From positions 59,685,950 through 59,749,949 of the forward strand of contig CM069442.1 of NCBI GenBank assembly GCA_035610835.1: a stretch of 64,000 bases of DNA, given 5' to 3'. Shown here one piece after another: positions 47,610 to 59,000 of the stretch. Made by a program: the position numbers and the translations under genes. Each line of letters begins with the position of its first letter. Positions within the stretch are counted from its first letter, which is position 1. The notes under the pieces were generated by a model. The model was not told the DNA's origin and ran no database searches. It saw nothing but the letters and a program-made list of their open reading frames with translations. This stretch comes from Ophiura sarsii (Eukaryota > Echinodermata > Ophiuroidea > Amphilepidida > Ophiuridae).

Positions 47610-49083
47610 CAGGGATGGAAATAAGACCCGCCCGCCCGACACGAAAGTTACCCGCTATGGAATAAGAGTATAAGAGTATCAGAGGCTTTGTATTAAGCGC
47701 CTAAGAAATGTCTTGTTATTATTATTATTATTATTATAAGACCTGCCCGCACGCCCATAGAGGGTAACTTCCGTGTCGGGCGGGTGAAGATACAAAGGTA
47801 CCCGTCCGACTGGCAGGTAACATTTTTGAAGCTCAAAGTGTAAGTAACAGTAAGTTCAGAGAGTAATTTCATCATTAGATGATCGTGTGTCATGATGATA
47901 GAGGAGATCAGGTTGATAGGAGATTAAAGAGAGTATTGGATTGATGAACACGATGAATACGAGGAGCTGTTACGGATCATACAATAAAGACAAAAACATG
48001 TAAATGTAGTTTAAAAGTAGTCTTGCTCTTAATTGTTTGCTGCAAAATTTTATGAAAAAACCTTGGGCTGGTAGAATTTTTCATGTTCAAGAAGATAAAA
48101 AAAACAGTAAATAGATTTCACAATTTATTCATCATGATTATTTCTTGAACCAATAATGACAATAACAGTATATATATACAATAACAATACACAATGTTTC
48201 ATATGACCCGATTAATCATACATACAGTAATACAATAATATTATCCCAATGAATTGTACACCCAGAGCTCTTGCGCACGCGTTAGTATACTTCGTTGTGC
48301 TGCATACGTGTAAACACTCACGGTACCGTCGTCATCAAGTTCGCGAAAGTTCTATCTATTTGTAATGTTGTTCCTCCTTGTTTGGACCTCCTAGTGTTGT
48401 TATTACTGTGGGACGGTTATCGCCGACAGTTGCTCCAACAGTTAGTTGTTACAGTTCTAGTTGTTACAGTTCTGGTTGTTACACTTCTAGTTGTTACTGT
48501 TACAGTTCTAGATGTTAGATAAACCATTTATCTTTTAAAAACGGACATGAATCCTTTGTAAATAAACTTTACATTATTCTCCCTGGCAGTGGCATATAAA
48601 CACAAACTCCAGACTAAATCACCATAGATTTATTTAGTTGCATTCTCTCATCTGTAACATTGTATCACCATGAATTAATCTGCATTATTAATTTCCAGCA
48701 GTGTAGTCACAGAGTGAGGAACTACCAAAACCTTATAGGTCTTAACCCCTTGATGGTCAGAAGATGACTGCCAAAATATCATGTCATAAGAATAAAAAAT
48801 GATATCATAGCCATATTGCGATTGGCTGAAACTCAAATATAAATAAGCTGTGATTGGATAAACTAGAGTTACTTAAAAACAAATTGGTAGAATTAACACA
48901 TCACAAATATGTTGACTGTTTGGCGTGCATGGTTGATTATAAGATCTACCCTTGAAGTCCTTAAAATAGATAAGTATAGGACACTACACATGTTTAACCT
49001 TTTATATGCGACATCCGGCAGGTAAATTCTGTGAGTTACCTGCCCGACTGGCTAGTTGAAAAAAATCTGAAGTTCCATCACTG
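47610..49083. mobile_element. 1.47-kb non-autonomous hAT element with SINE insertion
   Basis: CAGGGATGGAAATAAG ... GAAGTTCCATCACTG flanked by ATCACACA (47602-47609) and ATCACACG (49084-49091). The tips match the 217-bp element at 32114-32330. A SINE-like tail (AGCGCCTAAGAAATG then ATT repeats, 47690-47738) interrupts the left part. No transposase frame. Confidence 0.75.
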
Positions 49084-49608
49084 ATCACACGTATGATTGA
49101 TGAGCTCATCAACAATCTGATTTCTTTAACTACGTTAGTACAACTCGACAGTCAACAAATAAACTTTTCAATTATAATATGTAACTGTAGTGTAAGCCTA
49201 TATAATTTATAAAGGCTATAGGGCAGGCAATGTCTTCTTGCTAGTCGTCCTGTAACTGATGTAGCCTAGCCTAGGACAGGTAGGCCTACATATGCTCAGC
49301 AATTCAAATGTGTTGCAGTAGCACACGACTTATTCCGTCCGGGTGTCTAGCAAGATATAGCTGAAGGCTATACGTGTGTAGTAGGCCCTATAGTATAGGG
49401 ATAGGCATGATAGGCTATTAATTTATTATTTATAGGATAAATAAGCTTATTTAAAATGTTATATATATTTATAAATAATCTAAAATAAATTAGCAAAATG
49501 ATCAAGATGAACTCTAGCTATCTGCTATGCAATCATTTTTTTTAAACACAATTCCGATTGTTGATGCCACCATCTCAACCCGCATCTCAACCGATCCAAG
49601 GTACTTAC

Positions 49609-49780
49609 CTGGGCAGGATTTATCTTGATTTGATGCATAAAATCCTCCGAATTGTATTGTGCGTAGTCTACCAAGCACTGGGAGCTCACATGTGACTCAG
49701 CTTCAGCAACACGAAAAACCTGATAACAATTTTTTTTATTTTCCCACACTCGTCACCGCGCCCACTTTTCAACACACGGC
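49609..49780 (-). other. Putative non-coding first exon (5' UTR) of the PLXDC gene
   Basis: Reading leftwards on the minus strand, this block ends in a consensus donor CAG|GTAAGTAC at 49609/49608. It lies upstream of the signal-peptide exon, whose acceptor is at 35672. It contains a minimal ATG-TGA and a second ATG at 49638 that stays open to the donor, so it looks like leader rather than coding sequence. A possible internal acceptor (ATCAG at about 49719) means it could instead start there as an internal exon. Its right edge and its assignment to this gene are inferred from orientation, donor quality and the lack of any other minus-strand gene in between. Confidence 0.5.
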
Positions 49781-49870
49781 CGCTATTTACACCGTGTGTG
49801 TACAGTCATTACAGTACAGTTATATATTATAGGTCCCTGGATAGCGACATAGTGTTGCGTGCAGCAGAGA
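49740..49870 (-). promoter_or_regulatory. Candidate promoter region for the PLXDC-side transcript
   Basis: Just upstream of the putative first exon, the AT-rich surroundings give way to a short stretch with several CpGs (CACTCGTCACCGCGCCC, ACACGGCCGC). No convincing TATA box is visible. The call rests on position and base composition only. Confidence 0.3.
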
Positions 49871-51080
49871 CGGAATAATTGATTAAAGGGACACTACCGA
49901 TTTAAATTGACGTGTTTTAGGTTTTCATTGAGCATTAATACATGTACATGTAGGGCACAACAGAAGCAAAGTTTACTGTACTGGCACACAGACACTGATA
50001 TAGGGATCATCATTTCCATAATGTGGGAACATTTGTAAATTCGATATTATACCATTGCTAGGGAATACTCATTTTGAGGGTTCAACTTTTAGTGACTCCA
50101 TTGAGAAAGGACTCAAACATGAAATCCTAGGAAAGGATGTTTGAGTCCTTCCATCAATGTCTTTTTCATTTTCCAGGGCTTCCTGAATAGGCATATGTCA
50201 CCTCCACAATCGCCGCACCCATCAACCATTGTTGTTGTGATGACTTGAGTAAATGACTTGACTTGGACTTATTTGAGTAACCATTTTTGTTTAAAGCAAT
50301 GACTTGAATTGACTTGTAACCAAAATCATACCCCTCAAAAAGTGATCGGGACATGATACACCTTTACTTTAGGGACGCACCACTTATTTCAGAGGGTTGT
50401 AGGAAGTTGGGTTCAGGGGGGATTTTCTTTTTTTTTTGCCGCCATAAGGGGGATTTTTTTTTTAGTTGGGTGTGGTAGAGTTTTTGTTTGTTTTACTCAT
50501 CTGGAGGGGGATTTTTTTTTTTAGCCTGCATAGAGGAGGATTTTTTTTCTTCTTTAAAAACGTCCTACCCACCCTGTCTAATAGGGCGAATAACATTAAC
50601 GTAAGCAGAATTTTGTTGGAGGGGGGGTTTCTGGAAAAGGTACATTGGTACCTAGTTACAGGTGGGCACCTTAATCTGGTTGTAGATTAACATTTGAAGT
50701 TTTCAACAAAGTTCATCATATTAAGGGAGGCGTCAACCCTTTTTGGTGCAAAAAATTGTGATTTTTGAGATGAAAAACAATTTTTTTTCAAAACAAACAA
50801 ATTTTAAGACAAAAAATAAAATGCGCGCCTAGATAATTGACTTTAGATGTTTTGGTGAAAATTTTGAAATTTGAATCAAAAACTGATTTTGTTAGGTATA
50901 CTCTATTTGGCTTCCTCCGGACAGTGAAGTAACTAACAGGCTCAGCTTTTATGCATGCGCATGTATGTTCCGTCTTTCAACGCTCGTGTACGCCAGCGCC
51001 TCGAGTAGTTGCGCGCTTTATGTGCTGGAGTGCTGCAATTAGTATAGGCAGTTACGTCACTGTCTCGTGATGGCCAAATA

Positions 51081-52565
51081 GACCCCGTACACACTATAAA
51101 ATCGCTTCATTCAATGAACATTAGTTGATCTTCATTAGTTAAGGGAAGTGTCAACCCTATTGTTTTGATGATCAACTTTTGCTTCTAAGTTTGAGAATAT
51201 TTAATAAAAGTACATAAAAGTATATTTATAGAAAGGAAATTTGATAAGGAATCCGATGGTGATATCAATGTGATACCAAATAAACTAAATTTTGAGAAAT
51301 GAACCAAAAAGCGCTTTTTTTTACCCCAAATTTTTCAGACAGCATAACTATAAAATAAAAAATGGTAATTTGTTCTAATATACATTTTTGTAAACAAAAC
51401 AATTTTGTCTAGGAGGCAATTTTTTCTTTTTCCAAAATAAGGCTTAGTTTTGGAAATATTGCTAAAAACATCGGAAAAGGGTAAAAGTCGTGTTATTTTG
51501 CATACATTTCGCTAGAAATGGATGCATATCTCGAGTTAAAAATCCATAATCGAAAAAATAAAAAATTACCTCCTAGCGCTGAAAGTCCTCTACACAATGG
51601 TAGTAAAAGCTTACCTGATAGTTTGATATTTTTTTAGTTATGTTGTCTGAAAATTCGTAAAATTCCTTCAAATTTGAACTTCTAGAAAACATCGATTTAG
51701 TAAAAATATTGACCTTTTTCACCATTTAAAGCTAAATATTCTCGGAATACACGGACGTGTGACCTAAAAGGCGAGTATACTATTATGAACAATCAAAATA
51801 AACTATCAGATTCAATTTATATTGTCACAATGTGAAGAAATTGGAAGAATACTGAAATTTAAATGACGGTAAGATTGGCCTTTGTTTACATTTTTAGGCA
51901 TTGTTTTGCGCTCTTTTGTTTTCGCGTCTTCGTCGCGGATACTAAGCGGCGCGTCTAGTATTACGCACGGGAAGATTCAGCGCGCGACGCAATGATCGAA
52001 CAGCTGTCGCAGCATTTGAAAAGCGCGGAACTCCGCTTAATTTCCCGCCAAATAAACATGCGCCTTTTCCTGACTCAAACTTACCAAACAACAATTTTAA
52101 ATCACCCAAAAGAACGGGAAATAATCGCTTCCGATTAGTAACTTATGATGGTAATGATAGAATACATATAAAAGTATAAAATAATAGAGAAATATGAAAT
52201 TCAATTTTTGAAACAAGTGCCGGGTTGACACTGCCCTTAATGAAGGGAGCGTACACATTACCAAATCGCTTCATTGAATTAAGATTGACCTCATACACAC
52301 TATAAAATCGCTTCATTCAATGAACATTGATCTTCATCAAGCACTGTAACTTTTAAACTAATAATGTAATTAACGGAGCGTACACACTATCAAATCTTCA
52401 TTGAATTAACATGTATCATCATCGAAAGAACCTTTAGCATCATTGAATGAAGATCAGTTTTGCTTCATTCAATGAAGGTAAGAGCGTACACACTACACAT
52501 TTCATTAGTTGATCTTCATTAACGCTTCATCCAATGAAGGGATTTTTGGTAGTGTGTACGGGGTC
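51081..52565. mobile_element. GACCCCGTACACACTA-ended element hosting a TTAA element
   Basis: GACCCCGTACACACTA (51081-51096) and its exact inverse (52550-52565) bound a region with many copies of TTCATTCAATGAA-type short palindromes. The middle is occupied by the insertion at 51139-52240. Confidence 0.8.
51139..52240. mobile_element. Nested TTAA element (piggyBac-like, non-autonomous)
   Basis: TTAAGGGAAGTGTCAACCC at the left and GGGTTGACACTGCCCTTAA at the right. Removing it and one TTAA restores a palindromic TTCATTAGTTAATGAA in the host element, which supports a real nested insertion. No transposase. A similar solo left end (TTAAGGGAGGCGTCAACCC) lies at 50721. Confidence 0.8.
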
Positions 52566-53758
52566 ATAGACTATAGTCTGAAAAAATTTGGCGCGCCAAA
52601 AAAGTGATTTTAGGATGATGTAAAATCACTATTTTTTGTGAAATTTGATACCAAAAAAGGATTCTATGACTAACTTCATCAAAAAAATGGTATACTCTTA
52701 TCAAGGAGTTATTATAGTTAATATAATAACTCCTTGCTCTTATGTACATTTAACATTAATTACATTATTAGTTTAAAGTTACAGTGCTTGATAAATTTCA
52801 TAAAAAAGGGTTAACACCAGTCCTCCCAAAACAGAATACCCCTTTAAACATTAATCTCTTTTAATACCAGAGCATACATCACGCTGATTTAAAATAAAAG
52901 CTGCTGCGAGTGAATTGAATCTCCCATTCTGAGGTCAAAGTTCAATATCTATTTGGGTCTGCTGCTGAGCTGAAAGCTGATATGAGCACTATGACTGAAA
53001 TGATTTCCATTTGCGTGTTTTTGTAAAAATATTGATAGTAGGAAGGAACACAGATAAGCAATATTTAGTACATCTGTAGGTAAGAGAACAGAGTGATAAG
53101 GTATCAAGTTTGGCCTCACGTATTATTTAAAAAGCCTGGAAGTACATTCAGACATTTAATTTAAGCTTACTCAGGTTAGTTACTCTGTTATATTAATTTA
53201 TTATACCTTCCACTTGCAATGACTTGTAAATGTGTATACTAGAAATGTAAAAGTAAAAATAAAATAATAATTTTTAGTCTCTAACGCTTTAAGCGCTGAA
53301 CATACTCATCAACGCTCCATGACTCCAAGGGCAAGGCTAAGGCGAAAACAATGGCAATGCCCGATCAGGAAATGGTTTTATTTAAGATAATTCAAGATTA
53401 GAATTATATATTAATCTACGCTTTGGAAAAAAGCGGCAAACGCTGTGGTCAACGGTGAGGTAGAAATCAACTCAACTACATGTAGGTAGCGTTGCCACTA
53501 TCCATGGACCAATGAGCAGGCGGAACACTCTTTTTTTACATGTATGTCACTTACATTTTCTTGAGTTCCCATTCATTCGTACAGCACGTTTTGGTGTAGT
53601 CTCAAGAGATAGGATTATATATGTCCCAGAGCGGGCTATTGAGAAAAAGGGAACCCAAATTCAGAATTCAGTCACTTGAACAATCCTCAGTTTTAATGTT
53701 CAACTCACCTTTTTGAAAACCCACAGTTGCACACCACGTTCAAGAACTACTAAAATAT

Positions 53759-54093
53759 TAATCAAAACAAAGAATTCTCGATCAAATCGTATACGATTCC
53801 TCAGTGTCCCAGCGTCTGGGGCATACTGTGCGTGAGCGCGTCAATCGCGATGGCAAGGGCGCAGTAAAACCGGAAGGTGTGACGTTCTTGTAAACAAAAG
53901 GTAATTGACCAATCGCGGCCCTAATCAACAAGACCCCACGCTGCGTGATTGGACAATTATGTAAGTAGGCCTACGCCCGCCTGAACGCGTTGTGGCATGG
54001 TTGTCAAGGGCTCATCACACTGCGTTCAGAATTCGGATGAACGCTGGCGTGACTGGAATAAATGTTTTGATCGAGAATTCTTTGTTTTGATTA
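53759..54093. mobile_element. MITE with perfect 27-bp terminal inverted repeats
   Basis: AATCAAAACAAAGAATTCTC GATCAAA at 53760-53786 is exactly inverted at 54066-54092. The interior is CpG-richer than its surroundings. Confidence 0.8.
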
Positions 54094-54750
54094 TAACAAC
54101 CAGGAGTGTACCTTCATTTTTTCTCCAACCAGCCAGCTGGGCTGGTAGCATGTAAAAGTTACCAGCCCGACTGTGAACTTACCAGCCAAACAAGTAATCC
54201 TTTAATATTTACCAACAGCAAAATTCTTACCGGCCAGCCGGGCGTGTATATATGGGTGTTTCCATAAATACAGGTACCAGTGGTAAATTTACATTGTCTA
54301 TATTTAAATGGTTCAATATCCTGTTACGAATGTACTTGGTTAATTTTCATTTTAAAAATCTGATTAAGTCCATAAAGTTGCACTGGTATATAACAGTAAC
54401 ACCACAAAATGGATTTTATATCAACATTTTTTCTTATTTTGGTGAAAATTCTGCAAAATGTCCTACAATTTTGGCAATTGAAAAGTTACCCGCCCATGCA
54501 AAAGTTACCCGCCACGGGCGTGCGGGCGGGTACTAAGTACAGCTCTGCTAACAACAGTGTACAGGTGTAGGTGAGTACCAAAATAGTAACTTTTTAAAAA
54601 TTTGTATGTGAAAGACAAAATTTGGACAATGTGGAGGGCTTCCGTTTTTGGTATGGTTCAACTTTACATTACCAGGTGCATAATGACCCTTACTTCGGAG
54701 AGTCATGAATAGGACTAGTGTTGGTGTAAAATAAGTAGGCAAGTACATCT

Positions 54751-54905
54751 CATAAGGTTTATCGCGAATCGAAAAAAGCCATTGATTATCCTTTTCTGTT
54801 GCATTGTGGGATTGCAAAACGGCAAAATCTTCCCCGTTCGGGATTCCACAATTTATCAAAAAAGGATAATCAATTGATTTTTTCCGATTGGCGATAAGGC
54901 TTATG
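54751..54905. repeat. Hairpin-forming inverted repeat
   Basis: CATAAGGTTTATCGCGAATC ... GATTATCC (54751-54791) pairs with 54864-54905. About 40-bp arms with a few mismatches. Confidence 0.75.
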
Positions 54906-55888
54906 AACTATTTTTGCTGATGGAAAGACATTGTGCATGCCAAGGTAATTTTTAATAATGCCTAATAAGGCTAAGTATGTTTTTATTACAAAAATAGATG
55001 TGATGTGCAAGAAATAGAGATTTACGGCATTTTGAAAGGTTTTTTTCATGGTTTGGTCGTCTGCTCTCCAAAACACCAAGGCCCCGCCTACAGCGTGAGA
55101 TCATTGGACTGAGGGTTGACCAATGCTAGAGTTGGTACAGTACATTTTCTGACAGTGTAGCGTTGACCATCACTTGTGATCAGCAGTCGAGCATTGTGGA
55201 GTATGTTCAGGGCTTAAGTTTTCACTTATAAATATATTATGCATAGCGCGGGTCCTCACTAGTTAAATATTATGATCTAAATTAGATTCTTACTTGCAAT
55301 ATTAATTATTTGTAGCAAAGTGTGCACCCCAAAGTAACCATGAATTGACTTTTCATTTACTTTTAATCACTACAATATATACACCTAACACAAAAAGTTC
55401 CAGGCCAGGTGCTTTGATGTGCTAATCCAAAATCAATAATCAGTACCAAAAATCTGAGATGTACATGTACATTCAATGAGCAAATTTCTTCTCCCTAGTT
55501 TTATAATGATACCTCATCCATAAAAATTGAGTGGATTGTTTTCAAGTTATGATGGTTTAAATTACCATGTGCAATTAACGAAAACAAAGTAGCACTACAA
55601 TTTGGATTCAATGGGATAGACAAAAATCACCATTCCGATACCCGAAAATAAACGGACAAAATATTATTAAATAATGAGCTGGTGCTACAGTTACAGCTGC
55701 ACATAATCTGTTTACTAAGTGATGCACATCGAGAATGATTCCATTCCTTATTGATGGCAATATCCATAATCCATACGCTTATGGATCATCATATTTATAG
55801 TGCTCTCATAATACTTGTAGCAATGAAAGTATTTTTACAAATTGTAGATAATCCCATCACTATTTTCTTCTCCCTTCCTTTCTATCAG

Positions 55889-56011
55889 GTTGATTGATGT
55901 TGATTCACCATCATGGCATCTATATTTGAGCAGTATGAGCAGCACACAGCCAGGGCATCATCTAGTATCCCACATGTGCCTAGGGAACCTGGGGGCATGG
56001 GCGCACCACCT
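55889..56011 (+). CDS. VPS18: VPS18 exon with start codon
   Basis: Acceptor TCTATCAG|GTTG, donor CACCT|GTAAGT. The ATG at 55913 sits in a strong initiation context (A at -3, G at +4). The 24 bases before it are 5' UTR, so at least one untranslated exon must lie upstream. Encodes residues 1-33, ending in phase 0. MASI at the start is shared with vertebrate VPS18. Confidence 0.93.
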
Positions 56012-59000
56012 GTAAGTATCATTTGTATTAATTTATAATTTTACACTTAGGAAGTCTATAACATGTAGCTTGGTGATAGTAAATCCTGCAAGTTGTATTG
56101 AGTTTGAGTTACTGCTCTTTCGCATATCAACAAGCAGATAAAAATCAGTCGGGTAAATTTTAAGTGACCAAGCCACTGCCTATCAGCAATATTCTTCAAC
56201 CACATAATGGTACATTCAGTGAGGTCAAAATAATACATTTGTGCCTGTCCATTTTTATATTTGCTTCAAGATCATAGCGAAAATGATGATAAACTGTTAT
56301 TTTTACCCAACAAGTCATAAGAACAGGGAACACCTCTAAAGTTACAACACTCTTAAAATGCCATGAACATTTCAGATGATCTCAAAATTCAGGAAAGTCT
56401 AGAAATGCAGGTATTCTATTTCAATAACATCTTCACCTGATTCATCATGTAATGTTACAGATATCTTCAGGTTACGTGTCAGCCAGCATGGAAGAAGATG
56501 TACGCATCTTTAATAAACAAAGAATTAATTTCACGTAAGTAACGGAACTAAGGACTACTTTGAATAACTGCCTTCAAAATGTTATTCTTTACTAACTTGT
56601 ATTTTCATGATGCTAACAGTATGATTACTATGTTTAATTTTGTAAGATTTTAGCAAGCTGTTTTTAGGCTTTTAGATTCAAATTCAAAGACATACTTGCA
56701 AACCTCCCAAATATTTATATTGACTATAGGGCGATTGCATGAAGGGTCATTAGCAGGCCTCAAATTTCGTCATTTTAGGGGCATGGCCAATTTGGCCTTA
56801 AGAATATACCATTTCGGAGGGCACCGAGGCCATGTTCTGGGGCACCAAGGCCAAACCAAGATTTGAATCAAAGGCATCAAGGCCATTTTATGTTTACATT
56901 ATTTTTTATACCCTAATTTTACATGTAAACCTCACTAGGACTTTTAATATATAAATACATTACCGTGACTACAGTCGTTTTAGTTTGTCATTCATATTTT
57001 AATACCATAAATGCAAATCTGGGAAACCACCGTGACCTAAGGATGAGCCTTTCTCCTCCCTAACCATCTGAACCTAGAGGGGTCTGTGAACCCCATTGAC
57101 AGTCAATCAACTCTTGAATACCATGTGCTGAGGCTAAGGGAACTTTGCCATCTAGACAACAACACAGGCCAAGCAGAGGTGGGTGTGTGCAAGCACAGGA
57201 GATGTTAGACTCTCAATCCAATTTGTTTCCAAGTAATTTTTTCAAGTTATCTTTTTCAAGTAATTTATTTATTTAAAGTTATTTATTTATTTTTTATTTA
57301 TTTAAATTTATTTTATCTAAATTTATTTATTTAAAGTTATTTATTTAAAGTTAGTTCCATCAAACTTGAAAAACCTAGTCAAATCTATTCATCTCGTCCG
57401 GTACCGTTTGAGCCATGGGGCCTCACTCAGACGGTGATGCTGTTCATGTAGGGAATTATACCAAACACCAAACATTTTCGCGAAAAATAATTTGTATTTT
57501 CAATGCAGATTTTATCTTCATTTGCAACTTTTGGATTTGTCAAACCCACACATATTATTCAGAATATCAGTCTACCTAAAACACGCAGACATATTTTGGT
57601 TAAATTACCTATAATTATGTACACACAAATTGTTGAGTGATTTGTTGGCGTCGAATTCGACGTTGTTTACATGTTCCGATATAGCTACATTGCTATGCCT
57701 TTTTTACGGCTCGGAAATAGTCGGGATAGGAATGGAATACATATTTAATCATAGAGTAAAACATGTTAGTTGTATTTGGAATAATTGATCAGAGTTAAGT
57801 ATATCGCGACCGGGAGCGAAAAGGGCACACGGCCTCTGTTAAAAATAGGGCACGGCCATTATGGCCGTGATTTTTTTACTTAGCCGAGGGCATCGCGGCC
57901 AAATGCGAGGGCATCGCTGCAATGGCCGCGATGGCCGGGTTTAATTTGAGCCCTGGTCATTAGTTCAACTCATGCTCCAGGACAACTCATGCATGCATGT
58001 AGTACAATACACATCACTGGCAATCCTGTATTTTAGGGAGATAAATTGATTTGATGGAATAAACCGTTCTGGAGGATGATTAGAGAATAATGACTGCGTA
58101 ACAACTGTTTTTATGAATTTGTTTTAATTTCAGAGGTTTTTGTTCCGGCCTAAGGAATTGTTCCAAAGGGGCGCAGCTCCCGAGGGACAATTCCAAATGC
58201 CCAGAACAACAACCGAGGATTTCAAAACAAATTCACAAAAACAGTGGTTAAGCAGTCATTATTCCCATTCATTACTGAAAAAGATGCATATTTATCCAAA
58301 TCATTGATTTGTACCGATATTAATCTTGCTAATAATTAATTAGTTATCTGTATATTTTGTCCACCCCTTTTTATTATCCCCCTGGTTTGTAAAACCAGAA
58401 GGGGATTTTGTCATCATGTCAATGTGCGTGGGGGTGTGTGTGTGCCTTTTGGTTAGCCTTTTTTTCCAAATGCTGTATCTGTTGAAAGGATGGACGGATT
58501 GACTTTCAGTGATGGGTAGGCCATGGTCAAACACTGTAGCTGCTTGTTTGGGGGTCTAATTTGCAAAGGTCATCTGAGGTCAAAGGTCATCTAGAGGTCA
58601 AATCGTAAAAGTTGCCCGATTGACGTCAAACTTGGAGACAAGAAACATGAACACCGGGTGAACATGTCTAAAATAAATTAGAGGTCATCTGAGGTCAAAG
58701 GTCATCCAGAGGTCAAATCGTAAAAGTTGCCCGATTGACGTCAAACTTGGAGACAAGAAACATAAACACCGGGTGAACATGTCTAAAATAGATTAGAGGT
58801 CATCTGAGGTCAAAGGTCATCCAGAGGTCAAATCGTAAAAGTTGCCCGATCGACGTCAAACTTGGAGACAAGAAACATGAACACTGGGTGAACATGTCTA
58901 AAATAAATTAGAGGTCATCCAAGGTCATCTGAGGTCAAAGGTCATCCAGAGGTCAAATCGTAAAAGTTGCCCGATTGACGTCAAACTTGGAGACAAGAAA

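Larger units (their letters stand above)
35673..49608 (-). other. Presumed PLXDC intron 1: 13.9 kb, no gene seen
   Basis: Contains the mariner-type, SINE, Tc1-end and hAT elements at 36300-49083. A CpG-richer patch at 46620-46800 is followed by a donor-like AATAG|GTAAGTTTG at 46823 on the plus strand and could be an unlinked non-coding exon. 38160-39950, 40000-41300, 44120-45590 and 45850-46600 show nothing else. Confidence 0.6.
49871..55888. other. Intergenic region between divergent PLXDC and VPS18
   Basis: About 6 kb made largely of transposon remnants (50720-54905). A GGGGGATTTTTTT-type repeat is at 50410-50545 and a CCAGCCxGC-rich repeat at 54120-54545. The VPS18 promoter and untranslated first exon must lie here or further left; a CpG-containing stretch at about 55080-55205 ending in GTGGA|GTATGTT is the only candidate I see, and it is weak. 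Confidence 0.5.

Noticed and set aside
49525..49749. Protein-coding exon MWENKK... on the minus strand
   Set aside because: No family match, frame continues into the intron past a consensus donor, and position fits a 5' leader better.
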